NCBI GenBank assembly: GCA_028712475.1
Contig: JAQTQB010000009.1
Location: 62,001 to 126,000, forward strand
Length of the DNA stretch: 64,000 bases
Direction: 5' to 3'
From: Verrucomicrobiales bacterium
GTDB lineage: Bacteria > Verrucomicrobiota > Verrucomicrobiia > Limisphaerales > UBA11358
Shown here: piece after piece, positions 37,073 through 48,562 of the stretch
How positions within the stretch are numbered: position 1 is the stretch's first letter
Layout: each line of letters opens with the position of its first letter
Translations under genes and position numbers: made by a program
Notes under the pieces: generated by a model
Database searches by the model: none
What the model saw: only the letters and a program-made list of their open reading frames with translations
What the model was told of the DNA's origin: nothing

Positions 37073-40000
37073 GTGAATAAGCGGCTGCAAATTCTGCACC
37101 TGGAGGACGAGCCGGACTTTGCCGAGCTGGTCTGCACGCTGCTCGACCAGGATAATCTTGAGGCTGACGTGAAGCGTGTCAGCGACCGGCTGGCCTTCAT
37201 GCAAGCTTTGGATGGGGGGAGCTTTGACCTCATTATTTCGGATTACCATCTGCCGTCGTTCACCGGGCTGGAGGCGTTGGGAATTGCGAAGAAGAAATGT
37301 CCGCGCACGCCGTTCATCCTCGTGTCCGGAACGATTGGGGAGCAGGCGGCGATTGAAAGTTTGAAGGCCGGAGCGACGGATTACGTGCTCAAGCAGCATC
37401 CGGATCGTCTGCCTTCGGCGGTCAGGCGCGCCGTGCAGGAGGCCGGAGAGCGCGCCAAATTGCACGGGGCGGAAACGGAATTGATCCGGCGCGAAAAATA
37501 TTTCCGCGCGCTTACGGAAAATGCGCTGGATGTCCTGTCCATTTTGAATCGCGAAGGCGTGTTCACCTACAAAAGCCCCTCGGTCAAAAAAGTGCTTGGC
37601 TACGAACCGCAGGAGCTGGTCGGAACAAATATTTTCACCCACATTCACCCCGAAGATTTGAGCCGCGCGCAGGAGGCGTTTCAAACCGGGCTGGCCGAAC
37701 CGGGGCGCGCGGTCACGCTGCAATTTCGTTATGCGCACAAGGACGGTTCGTGGCGGTATCTGGAAGCCATCGGACAAAACCGCCTGGACGACCCGGATGT
37801 CAACGGCATCGTGGTCAACTCGCGCGACGTGTCCGACCGCTGGCAGGCGGAGGAAGATTTGCGCGACAGCGAGAAGCAATACCGCCTGCTGTTCCACGGC
37901 AACCCGAACCCGATGTGGGTTTTCGATCTGGAATCCCTCAAATTTTTGGAGGTCAATGAAGCGGCCATCCGGCAATACGGCTATTCGCGCGAGGAATTTC
38001 TGGGGATGACCATCACGGATCTCCGGGCGCCGGAAAAAAACGACCAGCATAAAAAAGACGTGGTGGAGGCCACGGAACGCGGCGTCATCTGGCGGCACCG
38101 GCGCAAGGACGGCGGTTTTCTGGACGCGGAAGTCGTCTGGAGTCCGATGGCTTTCCGCAACCGCTTTGCCGCGCTGACGATGGCGACGGATGTGACGGAG
38201 CGCCGCCGGGCGGAGCACCGCAACACGATTTTTTCCAAGTTGAGCCAGCGTTTGAGTTCGGCCACCACGGTGGCGGAGACGGCGATGATCATCTGCGAGG
38301 CGGCGGACGGCCTGTTCAAGTGGAGCGATTTCGCGCTGGATTTATATTTTGCGGAGACCGACGAGGTTTTTTCGCTGCTCAACATCACCACGGTTGGAGG
38401 CCGGCGCGTGGAAATCCCGCCTTCGTTCCAGCCCAAAACCGCCAATGCCCTCATCCGGCGGGTGGTGAATCGCGGGGCGGAACTGCTTTCCTCGGATGAC
38501 TCCAAGGATCATTCCGCCGCGACGATGCTCGCGCCCATCCTCAAGGGGACAAACGTCATCGGCGTGTTGCTGATCCAAAACTCTACGCCGGGCGCCTTCA
38601 CCGTGCGCGATCTGGAGATGCTCCAGACCCTGGCCAGCCAGTCCGGCGGCGCGCTCGAACGTGTCCGCGCCGAGGATCAACTGCGCCAGACCCAGGAGCG
38701 TTTTCATGATCTGTTTGACAACTCGCCGGACGCCATTTTCGTGGAGAAGCCGGATGGCACGGTGCTGGACGTGAATCTCGCCGCCTGTGTGCTGCACGGC
38801 ATGACGCGTGAACAGATGATCGGTAAAAATTCGCTGGAAGACCTGCTGCCGCCCGCCAGCCGCGAAGCCGCCCGGCGCGACTTTCAAAAGTTGACGGAAG
38901 GAAAGCTGACCTGGACTGAAGGCGAAAGCCTGACGGCCGATGGCCGCGTCATTCCAGTGGAGGTGCGCGCCAGCCGGATTGAATACGATGACCAGCCCGC
39001 GCTGCTGCTGCACGTCCGCGACATCACCCAGCGCCGCTCGGCGGAGACCGCCCTGCAAAGTTCCGAAATGCTGTTCCGGTCCGTCTGGGAAAATTCCGTG
39101 GACGGCATGAGATTGACCGATGAAAACGGCGTCATCATCGCGGTCAACGACGCCTTCTGCAAACTGTTCGGCATGGAGGCATCGTTGATGGAAGGACAGC
39201 CGTTCACCGTTGTTTATGCCGAATTGGAAAACCGGCCGGAAATGATTTCCAGCCATCGCGATCAATTTCTTACCCGCACCACTGATCAGAAAAGTGAACG
39301 GCAATACGTCTTGCACAACGGCCAGACGGTAACGATGGAGATCACACATTCGTTTGTGGAGGTTCACGGGCGGACGCTTCTCATGTTGAGTTTGTTCCGC
39401 GATGTCACGCTGCAACGCCGGCTGGAGGAGCAGTTGCGCCAGTCGCAGAAGATGGAGGCCATCGGCCAGCTTGCCGGCGGCATCGCGCATGATTTCAACA
39501 ACATCCTCACCGTCATCCACGGCCACGCCTCGTTGCTGGAGATGTCCGACTTGAATAAGAACGGCGCGCGTTCCGCACAGCAGATTCTCCAGGCTGCCGA
39601 GCGGGCCGCCGCGCTCACCCGGCAGTTGCTCGCCTTCAGCCGCCGCCAGCTCATCCAGCCCAAACGGCTGGACATGAACCTCACCGTCGGCAACATGACC
39701 GAAATGCTCGGACGGCTTTTGGGCGAAGACGTGGAGCTGCAATTGAATTATTCCCCGTCCCCCGCCACCGTTGAAGCCGACTCCGGCATGATGGAGCAGG
39801 TGTTGTTGAACCTCGCCGTCAACGCCCGCGATGCCATGCCGCGCGGCGGCCATCTTGCCATCCGCATTGCCGTTGTTGACATTGATCAAGCCCACGTCCA
39901 GCGCCATCCCGAGGCGCGCACCGGGCGTTTCGTCTGCGTGAGCAAATCGGACACCGGCTGCGGCATTCCGCCGGAAAACATCCCGCGCATCTTCGAGCCG

Positions 40001-40579
40001 TTTTTCACCACAAAGGAAATCGGCAAGGGCACCGGTCTCGGCCTTGCCACGGTTTACGGCATCGTCAAACAGCACCAGGGCTGGATCGAAGTCGAAAGCA
40101 CCCTTGGCAAAGGCACCACCTTTCGCGTTTATCTTCCTTTCCTCGGGTCAACCCCGGTGGATGCGGAAAAACCCACCACCCAGATCACCATTCGCGGCGG
40201 TTCCGAAACCATCTTGCTGGTCGAGGACGAACCCCCCGTGCGCGAACTCGTCGCCAGCGTCCTCCAAAAATACGGTTACAAAATCCTGCAGGCCGGCAGC
40301 GGCCACGAAGCCGTCGGTGTCTGGCATAAGCACAAGGACAAAATCAACCTGCTGCTGACCGACCTCGTCATGCCCGGCAACATGAACGGCCATGAGCTCG
40401 CGGAAAAACTTCAGGCCGGCCAGCCCGCCTTGAAAGTTATTTTCACCAGCGGCTACAGCGCGGACATCGTCGGAAAAAATTTCAAACTGGATGCGAGCTT
40501 GAATTTTCTCCAAAAACCCTACCATCCCAACACTCTGGCCCAGACGGTGCGCCGCTGCCTGGACGGAAAGGGAAATTGA
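37073..40579 (+). CDS. Hybrid sensor histidine kinase with receiver at both ends
   Basis: 1,168 residues, GTG start at 37073, no signal or membrane helix, so cytoplasmic. Order by eye: receiver (~5-125, D57 in LIISDYHLP), PAS (~140-255, [20 protein letters not shown]), PAS (~265-380), GAF (~395-530), PAS (~540-660), PAS (~665-790), HisKA with [18 protein letters not shown], HATPase with [20 protein letters not shown], and a C-terminal receiver ([30 protein letters not shown]). No response regulator gene lies next to it. Ligand unknown. Confidence 0.93.
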   Translation: MNKRLQILHLEDEPDFAELVCTLLDQDNLEADVKRVSDRLAFMQALDGGSFDLIISDYHLPSFTGLEALGIAKKKCPRTPFILVSGTIGEQAAIESLKAGATDYVLKQHPDRLPSAVRRAVQEAGERAKLHGAETELIRREKYFRALTENALDVLSILNREGVFTYKSPSVKKVLGYEPQELVGTNIFTHIHPEDLSRAQEAFQTGLAEPGRAVTLQFRYAHKDGSWRYLEAIGQNRLDDPDVNGIVVNSRDVSDRWQAEEDLRDSEKQYRLLFHGNPNPMWVFDLESLKFLEVNEAAIRQYGYSREEFLGMTITDLRAPEKNDQHKKDVVEATERGVIWRHRRKDGGFLDAEVVWSPMAFRNRFAALTMATDVTERRRAEHRNTIFSKLSQRLSSATTVAETAMIICEAADGLFKWSDFALDLYFAETDEVFSLLNITTVGGRRVEIPPSFQPKTANALIRRVVNRGAELLSSDDSKDHSAATMLAPILKGTNVIGVLLIQNSTPGAFTVRDLEMLQTLASQSGGALERVRAEDQLRQTQERFHDLFDNSPDAIFVEKPDGTVLDVNLAACVLHGMTREQMIGKNSLEDLLPPASREAARRDFQKLTEGKLTWTEGESLTADGRVIPVEVRASRIEYDDQPALLLHVRDITQRRSAETALQSSEMLFRSVWENSVDGMRLTDENGVIIAVNDAFCKLFGMEASLMEGQPFTVVYAELENRPEMISSHRDQFLTRTTDQKSERQYVLHNGQTVTMEITHSFVEVHGRTLLMLSLFRDVTLQRRLEEQLRQSQKMEAIGQLAGGIAHDFNNILTVIHGHASLLEMSDLNKNGARSAQQILQAAERAAALTRQLLAFSRRQLIQPKRLDMNLTVGNMTEMLGRLLGEDVELQLNYSPSPATVEADSGMMEQVLLNLAVNARDAMPRGGHLAIRIAVVDIDQAHVQRHPEARTGRFVCVSKSDTGCGIPPENIPRIFEPFFTTKEIGKGTGLGLATVYGIVKQHQGWIEVESTLGKGTTFRVYLPFLGSTPVDAEKPTTQITIRGGSETILLVEDEPPVRELVASVLQKYGYKILQAGSGHEAVGVWHKHKDKINLLLTDLVMPGNMNGHELAEKLQAGQPALKVIFTSGYSADIVGKNFKLDASLNFLQKPYHPNTLAQTVRRCLDGKGN

Positions 40580-40625
40580 ATCTTCCAACTTTTCTTCGCC
40601 CGCCCGCTCCGCTTAAACTCCGCCC

Positions 40626-41309
40626 ATGATTATCGCGCCATCGCTGCTCGCTGCCAACCACGCCTGCTTCGGCAAGGAGGCCGTTCGGGCGACCAAGGCC
40701 GGCGCCGACTGGCTGCACCTCGACATCATGGACGGCCATTTTGTCCCCAACATTTCCTTCGGCCCGCAAGTTGTGAAGGCAATCCGCCCGCTGACGAAAA
40801 TATTTTTTGACGTCCACCTCATGTGTTCCAAGCCGCAGATACTGCTCGAACCATTTGCCCAGGCCGGTGCGGATGAGATCATCATCCACGTCGAACTCGG
40901 CGAACAGGTTCCGTCGCTCATCTGGAAAATCAAATCCCTCGGCAAAAAAGTCGGCCTTGCCGTCAATCCGCCCACGCCCATCTCGCTCGTCCAGCCGCAT
41001 CTCGACAAAATTGACCTGCTGCTCGTGATGACCGTCAACCCGGGTTTCGGCGGGCAATCTTTCATCCACGAATGCCTCCCGAAAATCCAGCAGGCCGAGG
41101 CGTGGCGGCGCGAAAAACAACTGCGCTATCGCATCGAAGTGGACGGCGGCATCAACAACCAGACCGCCGCCGAATGTGCCCGTGCCGGGGCGGACACCTT
41201 TGTCGCCGGAACAAGCCTGTTCGGCCAGCGCAGCCTGAAAGTGGCCATCAATAAAATGCGGAAAATCATCAACGCCCACGATCCGGCGCTGGCGGATTTG
41301 AAAGCTTGA
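40626..41309 (+). CDS. rpe: Ribulose-phosphate 3-epimerase
   Basis: 227 residues. MIIAPSLLAANHACF, LHLDIMDGHFVPNISFGP, FDVHLMCSKPQ, MTVNPGFGGQSFI and the phosphate-binding EVDGGINNQTAAECARAGAD. Pentose phosphate pathway, D-ribulose 5-phosphate to D-xylulose 5-phosphate. Confidence 0.96.
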   Translation: MIIAPSLLAANHACFGKEAVRATKAGADWLHLDIMDGHFVPNISFGPQVVKAIRPLTKIFFDVHLMCSKPQILLEPFAQAGADEIIIHVELGEQVPSLIWKIKSLGKKVGLAVNPPTPISLVQPHLDKIDLLLVMTVNPGFGGQSFIHECLPKIQQAEAWRREKQLRYRIEVDGGINNQTAAECARAGADTFVAGTSLFGQRSLKVAINKMRKIINAHDPALADLKA

Positions 41310-41310
41310 A

Positions 41311-41763
41311 ATGAATTTGCCCGGCAAAAACAAATCTATGAACAACTGGTTTTGGTATGCCGTTGGCGCGGCCATTTTGTATGGCGCGCACCAGATTTTC
41401 ACCAAGCTCGCCGCCGACCGGATCAGCGACGGCCTCGGCGGATTCGTCGTCGAAGGCTCGGCTGCGCTGACGATTTTGATTTACCTTGCGTGGCTGAAAT
41501 TTGGCGGCCACTGGAATCAAACTTCAAGTTCGCCGGGCGTTTTTTATTCCGTGCTGACGGGCATCTGCGTCGGTGTCGGCACGATTTTCTTTTTCCTGCT
41601 GTTTCAGAAAGGCGGCCCGCTTTCCGCCGTCCCGATGATTCTTGCCAGCGGCGCGGCGTTAATGGCTTTGGCCGGGATTTTCTTTTTCAAGGAAGCCCCC
41701 TCAACTCCACGTCTTTTTGGGATCGCATTTGCAATCGTCGGATTGTTTCTGCTCCGAAAATAA
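41311..41763 (+). CDS. Single-domain EamA-type membrane transporter
   Basis: 150 residues, about five hydrophobic segments; start may be the inner ATG at 41338 (MNNWFWYAVGAAILYGAHQI). One EamA repeat rather than two, so it probably pairs as a dimer. Ends in PSTPRLFGIAFAIVGLFLL. Substrate unknown. It begins one base after rpe. Confidence 0.82.
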   Translation: MNLPGKNKSMNNWFWYAVGAAILYGAHQIFTKLAADRISDGLGGFVVEGSAALTILIYLAWLKFGGHWNQTSSSPGVFYSVLTGICVGVGTIFFFLLFQKGGPLSAVPMILASGAALMALAGIFFFKEAPSTPRLFGIAFAIVGLFLLRK

Positions 41764-41766
41764 CTT

Positions 41767-43275
<1,509 letters not shown>

Positions 43276-43412
43276 TCCGGCCATGTTCAATTCCAGCATC
43301 CTCAATCTGCGCCTGTTCTCGCTGCTCGATCGGATCCGCTGAAGGCTTCGCCAGCAAAATATGGGCATGTTTTGGTAAAGAATGGTTAGTCGGAAGACTC
43401 TGTTTCGCAGAA

Positions 43413-43438
43413 TTTATTGCCTGACCATAGGCAATAAA
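43413..43438 (+). promoter_or_regulatory. Perfect palindrome at the ccoI start codon
   Basis: TTTATTGCC (43413-43421), 8-base spacer, GGCAATAAA (43430-43438). The last A is the first base of the ATG. It could be a repressor operator or a hairpin hiding the start. The 162-base gap before it holds nothing else clear; no FNR-type box is seen. Confidence 0.55.
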
Positions 43439-46026
43439 TGTCGCAACCATCGCCAGAACTGCTGCAAACACCCTCGGATACACGCCGCTCATCCAGCGGT
43501 TGTTTCCATTGCGGTGAAGCGTGCGCGGACGATTCGTTTTCGCTGGAGGGCAAATCATTCTGCTGCTTTGGTTGTCAGACGGTTTTCAGTCTTCTGCACG
43601 AAAATGGGCTGGAGCAGTTTTACGAACTGAACTCCCGGCCCGGCATCCGCATCCGCAGCCCGGTTGCGGCGGCAAAGTGGGCGTTTTTGGACGACCCGGT
43701 GGTGCAGGAAAAACTCTTTGATTACGCGGACAAGACGCAGGTGAAGGTTACGCTGCACCTGCCCGCGATCCATTGCGTCGCCTGTGTCTGGCTGCTCGAA
43801 AATCTTTTCAAACTGCATCCCGGCGTCGGCCGCTCGCTTGTCAATTTTTCCCGCCGGGAAGCCGCCATCACGTTCGCGCCGGACAAGATCAAATTCAGCG
43901 AACTCGCCGCGCTGCTCGCCTCCATCGGCTACGAACCGGAACTCACTTTCGGCGCGCTGGAAAAAGCGAAGGCATCGCCGCTGGCAAAAAAATCGTGGCT
44001 GCAAATCGGCGTCGCCGGGTTTGCGTTCGGCAACATCATGCTGATGTCGCTGCCGTTTTATTTCGGCCTGGACAGCTTCAGCGGGCCGTGGTTTAGGAAC
44101 GTCGCCGGCTGGCTCGGCCTCGCATTCGCGCTGCCGGTCGTGACTTTCAGCGCGTCGGATTTCTGGCGCGCGGCGTGGTTCAGCATCCGTCAGCGCGTGC
44201 TGACGATGGAGGTTCCCATCACGCTTGGCCTCGGGGCGATCTACGCGGCGAGTATTTTTGAGGTGCTTTCCCATCGCGGCCCCGGCTACTGCGATTCGCT
44301 GACCGGCCTGATTTTCTTCCTGCTCTGCGGCCGGTTGTTTCAAAAGAAAACCTATGACCGGCTCATGTTTAACCGTGATTACAAAGGCTTTTTTCCGCTT
44401 TCGGTCGTCCGCAAAACGGCGGACGGTGAAGAAAGTGTCGCCATCTCGCGGTTAGCGACTGGAGACAAGATCATTCTCCGCAACGGCGAGTTGTTACCGG
44501 CGGATGCGAAGTTGATTTCCGGCGAGGCGTTCATTGATTACAGCTTCGTGACCGGCGAATCAGAGACCGTCGCTTGCGCCGCCGGCTCGCATCTTTACGC
44601 CGGTGGGCGGCAAGTCGGAGGCGTCATCGAAGTTGAAACCGTCAAGCCGGTTACACAAAGTTATCTCGCGACGCTCTGGAACAACGAGGCGTTCCGCAAG
44701 TCGCGGGACAACGACCTTGACTCGCTGACGAACCGCTACAGCAAACGGTTCACGAAACTGGTCGTCGGTGTGGCGCTGGCGTCGGCGGTGTTCTGGATTT
44801 TCCGGGACGCAACCAAAGCTCTCAAGGCATTCACCTCGGTTCTGATTGTCGCGTGTCCGTGTGCGCTTGCGCTGGCGGCGCCGCTCACGCACGGCACGGC
44901 GCAGCGGATTCTGGCGCGGCTGAAATTTTTTTTGAAAAACGCGCTGGTCATCGAGCGCATGGCCGAGGTGGACACGATTGTTTTGGACAAGACGGGAACT
45001 CTGACGACGGCGGATGCAGGCGGGGTGGAGTTTCAAAGCGCGGAATGCGGAGTGCGGAGTGCGGAATTGTCCATCGAAGAAAGGGGCTGGATCGCCTCGA
45101 TCGCACGGCATTCGACGCATCCGAATTCCACCCGCATCACCAGATCGCTCCCGCTGGCGGCGCTGCCGGTGGCCAATTTTAGGGAGACGCCCGGCTGCGG
45201 CATTGAGGGCGAGATTGGCGGACGCAAAATCCAGCTCGGCTCGCAGGCGTGGATGGAAAAATGTGGTGTAATTTGTAGCAGCCGAGGTGACGAGGCTAAA
45301 ATTTCAGGTGGAGAAAAGTCAGAGACTCCTCACGTCGGCTCCTACGTTTATGCGGCGATTGACGGCGTTTTGCGCGGGTCGTTCATGCTGGAGAATTCAT
45401 TGCGGCCGGAAGTGGGGAAATTGATCGCCCAGCTTGGTGGCCGGTTTGGACTGGCGTTGTTAAGCGGCGACAACGAACGCGAGGCGGCGCGGTTCAAAAA
45501 TATTTTTGGCGGGCGCGCGATTTTGAAATTCAACCAAAGCCCGGCGGACAAATTGAATTTCATCCACGAACTCCAGCAGCGCGGACGCAAAGTGATGATG
45601 GTCGGCGACGGCTTGAACGACGCGGGCGCGTTGAAGCAGGCGTCGGTGGGCGTGGCGGTCGTGGAGCAGATCGGAGTTTTCTCGCCGGCGAGCGACGTGA
45701 TTCTTGATGCGGCGGAACTGCCGCAACTGGAGCGGGTGTTGCAGTTTTCGCGGCGTGCGGCATGGATCGTCCGCACCGGCTTCGTCATTTCTGCCGCTTA
45801 CAACGTGGTTGGCGTAAGCATTGCGGCGGCGGGGCTGCTGTCGCCGATTGTCTGCGCGATTTTGATGCCGGTGAGTTCAATCACAGTGGTGGCATTTAGC
45901 TGCGGCGCGACGGCGTGGATGGGCCGGAAGTTGCAAGTTAAAGAGCGGCAGGTTGCAAGTTCCGTCTGCGAAAGCCTTCAACCCTCAACTTTCAGCCTTC
46001 AACCCTTTGCGAAGGAGTCCACATGA
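43438..46026 (+). CDS. ccoI: Copper-transporting P-type ATPase for cbb3 oxidase
   Basis: 862 residues. N-terminal metal region CFHCGEACADDSFSLEGKSF with FCCFGCQTVF, then a heavy-metal domain IHCVACVWLLENL. Eight-helix layout with the CPC motif VACPCALALAAPL, phosphorylation site DKTGTLT and hinge GDGLNDAGALKQ. It probably delivers copper for oxidase assembly. Foreign-looking stretches lie after DKTGTLT (SAECGVRSAELS), at ~613-636 (CSSRGDEAKISGGEKSE), and at the C-terminus (LQVKERQVASS onward). Stop overlaps ccoS by 4 bases. Confidence 0.93.
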   Translation: MSQPSPELLQTPSDTRRSSSGCFHCGEACADDSFSLEGKSFCCFGCQTVFSLLHENGLEQFYELNSRPGIRIRSPVAAAKWAFLDDPVVQEKLFDYADKTQVKVTLHLPAIHCVACVWLLENLFKLHPGVGRSLVNFSRREAAITFAPDKIKFSELAALLASIGYEPELTFGALEKAKASPLAKKSWLQIGVAGFAFGNIMLMSLPFYFGLDSFSGPWFRNVAGWLGLAFALPVVTFSASDFWRAAWFSIRQRVLTMEVPITLGLGAIYAASIFEVLSHRGPGYCDSLTGLIFFLLCGRLFQKKTYDRLMFNRDYKGFFPLSVVRKTADGEESVAISRLATGDKIILRNGELLPADAKLISGEAFIDYSFVTGESETVACAAGSHLYAGGRQVGGVIEVETVKPVTQSYLATLWNNEAFRKSRDNDLDSLTNRYSKRFTKLVVGVALASAVFWIFRDATKALKAFTSVLIVACPCALALAAPLTHGTAQRILARLKFFLKNALVIERMAEVDTIVLDKTGTLTTADAGGVEFQSAECGVRSAELSIEERGWIASIARHSTHPNSTRITRSLPLAALPVANFRETPGCGIEGEIGGRKIQLGSQAWMEKCGVICSSRGDEAKISGGEKSETPHVGSYVYAAIDGVLRGSFMLENSLRPEVGKLIAQLGGRFGLALLSGDNEREAARFKNIFGGRAILKFNQSPADKLNFIHELQQRGRKVMMVGDGLNDAGALKQASVGVAVVEQIGVFSPASDVILDAAELPQLERVLQFSRRAAWIVRTGFVISAAYNVVGVSIAAAGLLSPIVCAILMPVSSITVVAFSCGATAWMGRKLQVKERQVASSVCESLQPSTFSLQPFAKEST
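45039..45068 (+). repeat. In-frame gcggagt repeat scar in ccoI
   Basis: gcggaatgcggagtgcggag then tgcggaattg: a 7-9-base unit (gcggagt) iterated. It encodes SAECGVRSAE between the phosphorylation site and the nucleotide domain. Confidence 0.65.
45275..45345. repeat. 71-base palindromic element in frame inside ccoI
   Basis: The left arm gtagcagccgaggtgacgag (45275 on) pairs with the right arm ending gtcggctcctac (to 45345), 19 of 23 positions by hand. It matches the outer arms at 9164-9302, so it is a mobile family, not a gene feature. Confidence 0.85.
45930..46006 (+). repeat. Repeat-derived C-terminal tail of ccoI
   Basis: gttgcaagtt occurs twice (45930, 45952) and is followed by cttcaaccctcaactttcag-like repeats. 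The resulting tail (LQVKERQVASS...) does not resemble the ATPase family. Confidence 0.5.
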
Positions 46027-46199
46027 GCGTCATCATCATTTTAATTCTTGCGAGCCTCACGGTGGCCTTGCTGTTTTTGACCGGCTTTATCTGGGCGGTT
46101 CGCAACGGGCAATACGAGGACACGTTGACGCCTTCCATGCGCGTTCTGGCTGATGAAACGACAGAAAAAATTTGTGAAACCAAATCAAAACTGAAATGA
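46023..46199 (+). CDS. ccoS: cbb3 oxidase maturation protein CcoS
   Basis: 58 residues. One N-terminal membrane helix (MSVIIILILASLTVALLFLT) and a GFIWAVRNGQYED segment typical of CcoS. Needed for cofactor insertion into cbb3 oxidase. Both ends overlap neighbours by ATGA. Confidence 0.9.
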   Translation: MSVIIILILASLTVALLFLTGFIWAVRNGQYEDTLTPSMRVLADETTEKICETKSKLK

Positions 46200-48337
46200 A
46201 CACGAACGTAGAAACATTCAAATATGACAATCGGATTGTGCGGGCTTTCAGCATCGCCACCGTCGTCTGGGGCATCGTCGGCATGTTGGTCGGATTGCTG
46301 GCCGCCGTGCAATTGTTTTTCCCGGACGCGAACCTGAACTTCCAGTTCATCACGTTTGGGCGCATCCGCCCGCTGCACACGAACGCGGTGATCTTCGCCT
46401 TCGTCGGCAACGGGATGTTCATGGGCATCTACTACTCTTTGCAGCGGCTGTGCAAGGCGCGGATGTTCAGCGATTTTTTGAGCTGGTTCAACTTCTGGGG
46501 CTGGCAGCTCATCATCGTGAGCGCGGCGTTGACCTTGCCGCTCGGCTACACGACGAGCAAGGAATATGCGGAGCTGGAATGGCCGATTGACATCGCGATC
46601 GCGGTGGTTTGGGTGGCATTCAGCATCAATTTGTTCGGCACGATCGTGAAGCGCCGCGAGAAGCATATGTATGTGGCGATCTGGTTTTTCATCGCCACGG
46701 CCATCACCATCGCCGTCCTGCACATTGTCAATTCCATGGAGATGCCGTGGAGCGCGCTGAAAAGTTATTCCATGTATGCCGGCGTGCAGGACGCGCTGGT
46801 GCAATGGTGGTATGGCCACAACGCCGTCGCGTTTTTCCTGACCACGCCGTATCTCGGTTTGATGTATTATTTTCTGCCGAAAGCGGCGAACCGCCCAATC
46901 TTCAGCTACCGGCTTTCGATCATTCATTTCTGGGCGCTTGTGTTTCTCTACATCTGGGCCGGGCCTCATCATCTGCTTTACTCCGCGTTGCCGGACTGGG
47001 CGCAATCACTTGGCATGGTGTTTTCGCTGATGCTGATCGCGCCGAGCTGGGGCGGCATGTTGAACGGCCTGCTCACCCTGCGCGGCGCGTGGGACAAGGT
47101 GCGTCAGGATCCAGTGCTGAAATTCATGGTCGTCGCCGTCACGGCCTATGGCATGAGCACGCTGGAAGGGCCGCTGCTCTCAATCAAGACGGTGAACTCG
47201 CTGTCGCACTACACCGATTGGACGGTCGCTCACGTTCATGTTGGGGCGATGGGCTGGAATGGCTTCCTGACGTTCTCGATGCTCTATTATCTTTTCCCTC
47301 GTCTCTACCGGACGAATTTGTGGTCCACCAAGCTCGCCAATTATCATTTCTGGATCGGGCTGCTGGGCATGATGTTTTACGCCATCCCGATTTATGTCGC
47401 TGGTGTCACGGAAGGGCTGATGTGGAAGCAATTCACCAAGGACGGTTTCCTGCAATACCCGAACTTCCTGGAAACCATTGTGCAGGTCGTGCCGATGTTC
47501 AAGCTCCGTGCGATTGGCGGCACGCTCTACATCGTGGGCACGTTCCTCATGGTCTATAACCTTTATAAGACGGCGAAGGCTGGGAAGTTTGAACCGGACA
47601 CCGAAGCGCAGGCCGCGCCGTTGGAAAAAGCTGCGGTGGCGCACGGAAAACCCGGCTGGCATCGCGTGCTCGAAGGCAAGCCGCTGTTCTTCACTGTGCT
47701 CGCCACGGTCTCGATTCTCGTCGGCGGGCTGGTGGAGATCATCCCGATGTTTCTCATCCAGCAAAACGTCCCGACCATTTCCAGCGTGAAGCCTTACACG
47801 CCGCTGGAAGTTTTAGGTCGCGACATCTACATCCGCGAGGGCTGCCTCGGCTGTCATTCGCAGATGATCCGCCCGTTCCGTTCCGAGACCGAGCGCTACG
47901 GCGAATATTCCAAGGCGGGTGAATTCGTCTATGATCATCCGTTCCTCTGGGGTTCCGAACGCAAAGGCCCCGACCTCGCGCGCGAGGGCGGCAAATATCC
48001 CGATGCCTGGCATTTCAACCACATGGACGATCCGCGTTCCACTTCGCCCGGCTCCATCATGCCGCGCTACTCGTGGTTGCTGACGCAGAAAATGGAGACC
48101 GACACGCTGCCGTCGCGGCTGAATGCGCTTCGCAAAATCGGTGTGCCGTATCCAGCCGGTTTTGAGAATGGTCCCGCGCAAAAAGACTTGCAAGCGCAGG
48201 CCGAAAAAGTCGTTGCGAATCTGAAGATGGGTGCGGTCAAGGCCGAATCGGACCGGGAAATCATCGCGCTCATCGCGTATATGCAACGGCTCGGCACCGA
48301 CATCAAATCCGCGCCGGTCACCACGGCGGCCAAATAG
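46196..48337 (+). CDS. ccoNO: Fused cbb3-type cytochrome c oxidase subunits I and II (CcoN-CcoO)
   Basis: 713 residues. The first ~480 residues are CcoN: many helices with conserved His (HTNAVIFAFVGNGMF, WWYGHNAVAFFLTTPYLG, VHVGAMGWNGFLTFSM). After a linker (~480-500) comes a CcoO part: a helix, then the haem c site EGCLGCHSQMIRPFRSETER. The Met ligand region is probably GSIMPRYSWLL. Two normally separate subunits are one chain, as known in Bacteroidetes. Catalyses oxygen reduction to water with proton pumping. Confidence 0.95.
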   Translation: MNTNVETFKYDNRIVRAFSIATVVWGIVGMLVGLLAAVQLFFPDANLNFQFITFGRIRPLHTNAVIFAFVGNGMFMGIYYSLQRLCKARMFSDFLSWFNFWGWQLIIVSAALTLPLGYTTSKEYAELEWPIDIAIAVVWVAFSINLFGTIVKRREKHMYVAIWFFIATAITIAVLHIVNSMEMPWSALKSYSMYAGVQDALVQWWYGHNAVAFFLTTPYLGLMYYFLPKAANRPIFSYRLSIIHFWALVFLYIWAGPHHLLYSALPDWAQSLGMVFSLMLIAPSWGGMLNGLLTLRGAWDKVRQDPVLKFMVVAVTAYGMSTLEGPLLSIKTVNSLSHYTDWTVAHVHVGAMGWNGFLTFSMLYYLFPRLYRTNLWSTKLANYHFWIGLLGMMFYAIPIYVAGVTEGLMWKQFTKDGFLQYPNFLETIVQVVPMFKLRAIGGTLYIVGTFLMVYNLYKTAKAGKFEPDTEAQAAPLEKAAVAHGKPGWHRVLEGKPLFFTVLATVSILVGGLVEIIPMFLIQQNVPTISSVKPYTPLEVLGRDIYIREGCLGCHSQMIRPFRSETERYGEYSKAGEFVYDHPFLWGSERKGPDLAREGGKYPDAWHFNHMDDPRSTSPGSIMPRYSWLLTQKMETDTLPSRLNALRKIGVPYPAGFENGPAQKDLQAQAEKVVANLKMGAVKAESDREIIALIAYMQRLGTDIKSAPVTTAAK

Positions 48338-48349
48338 AACGGAGGAAAT

Positions 48350-48562
48350 ATGATTTTTAATATTGTTCGTTCAATTCTGCGGGAAGCCGAAAATATCAAT
48401 GGCTACGGCCTGTTTTCCTTCATCCTGTTCTTCGGCTTCTTCATCGGGGTGCTCATCTGGGCCTTCCTGTTGAAGAAGAATTATCTGACCAAGATGAGCG
48501 ATCTGCCGCTGGACAGCGGCGAAAAAACTTCAACCGACAAAACTCAATCCGAAAAATTATGA
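48350..48562 (+). CDS. ccoQ: cbb3 oxidase small subunit CcoQ-like
   Basis: 70 residues, one helix (FSFILFFGFFIGVLIWAFLL). Position between CcoNO and CcoP fits CcoQ, which stabilises CcoP. Clear Shine-Dalgarno (ggaggaaatatg). Overlaps ccoP by ATGA. Confidence 0.8.
   Translation: MIFNIVRSILREAENINGYGLFSFILFFGFFIGVLIWAFLLKKNYLTKMSDLPLDSGEKTSTDKTQSEKL

Noticed and set aside
38342-40075. A 577-codon open frame antisense to the histidine kinase
   Set aside because: Mirror of the coding pattern of the kinase gene.
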